A DNA stretch of 64,000 nucleotides, taken from Euglena gracilis (taxonomy: Eukaryota; Euglenida; Euglenophyceae; Euglenales). A program made the position numbers and the translations under genes. The notes under the pieces were generated by a model. It was given only the letters and a program-made list of their open reading frames with translations, was not told the DNA's origin and searched no databases. The stretch is taken from contig CP154956.1 in assembly GCA_039621445.1 (NCBI GenBank), forward strand, positions 19,247,295-19,311,294, read 5' to 3'. Below are positions 60,611 to 64,000 of the stretch, piece by piece; the first letter of the stretch is position 1; every line of letters begins with the position of its first letter.

Positions 60611-60868
60611 ATGAAATGCGACGCCCTGGCATGTTTGCATCGCTTCATGGCAAGCGTGTGCATGGATCTTTCTTCGATGCCCAAGGTGGAATGGCTTGCG
60701 GAAACACAGGATTGTTGTCTTTTGTGTGTGGATCGGTTGACGGGTTGGAGGGTGGCTCGACCTGCCACCGAAAAGGGTCTCACCGGTGAGCACGCCCCCC
60801 ATCTTTTCCTCGACGGGTGTTGGGGGGAGGTGGGTGTGCCAAGCAGGGTGGTATACAAGGGACGGGAT
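60611..60868 (+). pseudogene. Ty3/gypsy-type integrase core fragment
   Basis: After CDALACLHRF, the frame has MDLSSMP (first catalytic Asp context), CVDRLTGWRVARPATEKGLT, HLFLDGCWGEVGVPSRVV and YKGRDFF. This order matches retroelement integrases, where ...VDRLTGW...KGLTA...LFLD..W..FGVPS.I.SDRG.F is usual. The SDRG block with the second catalytic Asp is altered, and the catalytic Glu region is absent because the terminal repeat begins there. It is a dead fragment. Confidence 0.65.
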
Positions 60869-60977
60869 TTTTTTCCTTTTTCCCCATTAAAGACCGCCCT
60901 TAAGGACCACCGCAATGGTGCATTCTGCATCTTCATTCGTTGTCACTGACTAATCCCTGACGAGTTGCCGTCACAAA

Positions 60978-61011
60978 AAAAGAGACCCAGAAAACCCAAT
61001 ATGGGAAAGAT
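60978..61011 (+). other. Possible first exon
   Basis: ATGGGAAAGATGGCAAGACA is followed by G and a strong GTAAGG donor. It encodes MGKMARQ. No downstream exon could be linked, so it may be chance. Confidence 0.2.
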
Positions 61012-61700
61012 GGCAAGACAAGGTAAGGTGGGAGGTATTATTTGTCGGGGGGGGGCGGGAACTTGTATGATCAGCCACGTCTCTTCCTTTTGGCCTCGAG
61101 TTCCTTGTTTCCCCCTGGAGCCCCTGGTCTGCCCGGCAGCAGCGCCCAGCCGGCAATGCATGGCGGACCCCTGCGGGTGACAAAAGCAACGCCAGGTTGA
61201 TGTCACAGCCTCGTATGTGGCGGGTCCAAAGGAGAGTCCTTCGGGGAGTGGACCTTGAGGGACTTCAAAGGTTTGGCACCCAGCCACGGGGAGAATGGCT
61301 GTTTTGAGGCACACACCTCCAGTTTCTGAGGGCGTTGTAGAGGTACTACAAAAATTAGCACCCCCACAAGCGAATTCACCCCCCACTGACGTCCTTGAGG
61401 TGGCATTTTTCCGAAGGGAGATGGCAAAAATGGGTGAAATTTTGGCTGTTCCCAAGGGGGGGGTGGGCCACCCAAATATCTGTCAAAAAAACCACTTTCA
61501 TTTTATCTTTTTGTGCAAAGAATTTCTTCCCTTTTTTGACCCCACAAGTGACCCCAATGTGGAAAGCACATTTCATAGCGATTCCGAAAATGCAAGAAGG
61601 AACAGGATTTTTTCCGGGTTCCCCACCCTTCCACTGGGGCTGGTGGGTGCCAAAATATGCAATCATGGTGGTGTAGGTTTCAAATGCACCAGAATCAAAA
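61012..61700. other. Spacer, nothing supported
   Basis: Open frames on both strands at 61060-61190 have no motif or splice support. Confidence 0.35.
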
Positions 61701-61708
61701 GACTGGAA

Positions 61709-61989
61709 AAGGCTGTTTTTTTTACCAACCCCGGGGGGGTCCGGAGTGCCTTGGGGTGCCTGCCCAGGCAGGCACTACCCCCCCCCCCCGGGGGTCGGAT
61801 TTCGGCCTACGCCCAGGCACATTCCTTTGAAAATAGGCCATTTTTGGCCCGGGGTCTGTGCTAAGGCACTTTTGGCCGTGTGCCCTACCCCCCCCCCCCC
61901 CGGTCGGATCGGTGGTGCCTTTGAGTGCCTGCCCAAGCAGGCACCCCCCCACCCCGGGGTGGGGTCGGCACCACCTTAAAAACAGCCTG
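61709..61989. mobile_element. hAT-like miniature element, GGCACTCC/CAGGCACA type, copy C
   Basis: Ends AAGGCTGTTTTTTTTACC and TTAAAAACAGCCTG with a perfect 8-bp duplication GACTGGAA (61701-61708 and 61990-61997). Same interior as 58754-59047 but the central CGGCGC hairpin is deleted, which shows that the hairpin is not essential to the unit. Confidence 0.88.
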
Positions 61990-62099
61990 GACTGGAACAA
62001 AAGCACACCATTACGATGGGATACCACTGTCCAAGTTAGGACATCACGGACGACATTTCATTCTGTACTGTTTCCCCTCCACCCCTGCTGCGGCTCCCC

Positions 62100-62738
62100 C
62101 AGGGCAGAACGGTGGGGGGGTCGAACCCCACCCGGGAGGTGCGGGGGGTGGGGGGGGGGGTCGATCCCCCCCACCCACCACAGCATTTTCACCAATTTTG
62201 GGAAATCGGGGTTTTGACTGGGGAAAATGTTTGAAAAATTTTAATACATGATTTTTTGATGAAAAACCACATTTTTTTCACAAAAAAACTCAAAAATTTT
62301 AGGTTTAAAATTGGTAGTTTTTAGGAGGGGGGTGAAAAAAAAAACGATGGTCGAAAAATTGGACCAAGTTCTGGCACAGTCAAATTTTACTCACATTTTA
62401 CGGAAATTTTTTTGGATTTTCAATGGCATGTTTTGCTGCAAAAACCTCTCAAAATCAAAATTTTGAGAAAATGTTGAAATTTTGGAAGGTGTGAAAAAAA
62501 GGGGTTTGTGGGGGGGGGTTTGGGGGGTCCTCCTACATGGGTCCCAAAATGGGTTCAAAATACACCTGGTGCCGAAGGCGCCGGGAAAAATTTTTCGGGT
62601 ACAAAAATTGGTGCCACCAGAAAAACAGGAAGAGATGGTTGGGGGTCGACCCCCCCCCAACCCACCATGCAGGGGGTGGGGGGTCGACCCCCCCCCACCC
62701 ACCACCCTGGCTGTTTGGCCATTTCCCGTTCTGCCCTG
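62100..62738. mobile_element. hAT-like miniature element, long form
   Basis: Ends CAGGGCAGAACGG and CCGTTCTGCCCTG; flanks GGCTCCCC and GGTTCCCC match at 7 of 8. The long AT-rich core (62200-62510) is shared with 43555-43740. A GGTCGACCCCCC/ACCCACCA block lies at each side of the core. Confidence 0.8.
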
Positions 62739-62739
62739 G

Positions 62740-63480
62740 GTTCCCCATCCTCCTTCTCCGCCTCCATTGCTCAAACAGTTGGTGCAGTTCCAAAGCAACA
62801 TACGGACCCATCCCAAAGTTGGGGCGCTTTCCACTTTCAAAAAGAACAGCAAATCGGTTTTTTGCTTTCTTGTACGTTCAAACACAAGACACATGAAATT
62901 CACAATTGCTCACCAAATTCTGAACTTTTTTCAAAACAGTGTACAGAGTGCCCTGTGGTTTGAGGTGGGTGGGGGGGGGGGGGGGGGCAAAGCACGGAGT
63001 GGTGGTGTTTGGGTCGACGAACCAACAGGGCATCGTGGGCTGTGGTCAACTTCAGTCGCGCAGGAAAACGGAAAGAGGGGCCTGCGCGTCGGCGAAGGCC
63101 CTGCAAGCGAAGCGCTTGGATGGCGGGGGTGGTCGGGCTCGAGTGGTCCACCTTGCGGAACGCTGAACGTTTTCCCCCGGGCCAGTGGATGCCCAAGGCC
63201 ATTGTCCGCCCGAGAGATGTAGAGAACCAGCGAAATTTGGAGTGGGGGTGCAGCTTGTGAGATCTAGGTGCACTTAAAGCAGGAAAGAGTTGTGTGGAGG
63301 CTTTTCACAGCAGGGAAAGAAGAGAAAGTTGGGCCCCCCCACCCAGGGTGAACCCTCCCTCCATTCAAGTGCACGGTGCCCAAATGGTGTGCAGTGCCCA
63401 AATCAATGTCACACCCCAGAGGGCCTGAAGGTGAAGTCCAAAAAAGTGTGCACCCCCAAAAAAGCATTTTTCAATGAAAC
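62740..63480. other. Spacer with one GC-rich undecided stretch
   Basis: About 63000-63180 is exon-like in composition. The minus frame reads KVDHSSPTTPAIQALRLQGL then RRRAGPSFRFPARLKLTTAH, and the plus frames are also open. Unassigned. Confidence 0.3.
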
Positions 63481-63490
63481 GCTTTCGGGT

Positions 63491-63954
63491 CAGGCATTTG
63501 CTTAAGGACCCCTGGGGGGGGGGGGGGTACTGGCTAGCAAATCGGCTAGACACTTTCCCCCCCCCCCCCCCCCCCCCTCCCCCCCCCCCCCCCCCCCCCC
63601 CTCCCCCCCCCGGGGGGGTCCGGGGGTCCCCCCGACTGGAAAAAAAATTTTCCTCCGGCGCTGCGCGCCGAGGTGGAAATGAGGTTTTTAATAGGTTTTT
63701 GGCTGATTTTGTTCCAAAAAATCCCAAAAATGGCCCAAAATGGGCATTTTGGGCCATTTTTGGGGTAAAAATCCCAAAAATGGCCAAAAATGGGCATTTT
63801 GGGCCATTTTTGGGGTGCGAAAAAAATTTTCCCACTAGCTAGCCCTGCCAGGGGGGGGGTCTGCTAGAAATCCCACTAGCCAAATTTGGACTAGCTGCAG
63901 TCCAGCCCCCCCCGGGGGGGGGGGGGGGACTGCAATCCCTTAAGCAAATGCCTG
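63491..63954. mobile_element. hAT-like miniature element of the CTAGCTAG type, full copy
   Basis: Perfect 17-bp TIRs CAGGCATTTGCTTAAGG and an 8-bp duplication TTTCGGGT (63483-63490 and 63955-63962). The interior is that of 17337-17772 in the opposite orientation: very long C-runs, CGGCGCTGCGCGCCG, two AAAATGGCCCAAAATGGGC units and TTGGACTAGCTGCAGTCC. Confidence 0.9.
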
Positions 63955-64000
63955 TTTCGGGTCGTACCCAAAACAAGGTCACACCCTCAGGGTCCGAAAC

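Larger units (their letters stand above)
60049..60899. mobile_element. Element with GGGCGGTCCTTAA ends, containing an integrase relic
   Basis: Left GGGCGGTCCTTAAAC and right TTAAAGACCGCCC are inverted, followed inward by A-runs and CTGTCC/GGACGGG. The left body matches the CCACATTCAATG family. Inside are an exon-like ORF (60296-60458) and an integrase-like ORF fragment. No target duplication seen. Confidence 0.55.

Overview
This is nuclear DNA of a eukaryote, most likely an alga with a complex (secondary) plastid. Genes are split into short GC-rich exons bounded by GT-AG introns of about 0.3 to 2.5 kb. The introns and spacers are packed with microsatellites, long C and G homopolymers and small transposons. 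There is no bacterial-style gene packing. The strongest organism clue is a complete NFU iron-sulfur scaffold gene whose leader reads as a signal peptide followed by an Arg/Ser/Ala-rich transit-like stretch. That fits cryptophytes, haptophytes, chlorarachniophytes and similar algae; I cannot choose among them. A TTAGGG-type repeat block lies inside the window. Layout. 0-16 kb: transposon-rich DNA with a 1.5-kb TATG microsatellite, scattered plus-strand exons (one Rab-like, one basic nuclear-type, several unrecognised) and several small inverted-repeat elements, including a 1.64-kb element with perfect 26-bp TIRs. 16.1-23.8 kb: an 11-exon plastid-type NFU gene, plus strand. 24-33 kb: GT/CA repeat blocks and a phase-consistent chain of at least seven plus-strand exons of an unrecognised protein. 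33.3-40.4 kb: two minus-strand DIRS-like tyrosine-recombinase retrotransposons, one nearly full length and one internally deleted, with an interstitial (CCCTAA)n block between them. 40.4-50.1 kb: mostly repeats with a few doubtful exons. 50.1-58.1 kb: an 8-exon short-chain dehydrogenase/reductase gene, minus strand, with a YxxxK active site. 58-64 kb: a dense set of hAT-like miniature elements and an integrase relic of a Ty3-type retroelement. NFU would deliver Fe-S clusters in the plastid; the SDR is an NAD(P)-dependent oxidoreductase of unknown substrate. No operon logic applies. The dominant structural theme is a bloom of 170-640 bp hAT-like miniature elements. They have CAGG-type ends and 8-bp target duplications, and each carries long C-run/G-run tracts and mostly a CGGCGC...GCGCCG hairpin around an AT-rich core. 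They sit in introns and at intron ends. Frameshifts in the DIRS genes fall in C/G homopolymers, so length errors in those runs are a possible technical explanation.
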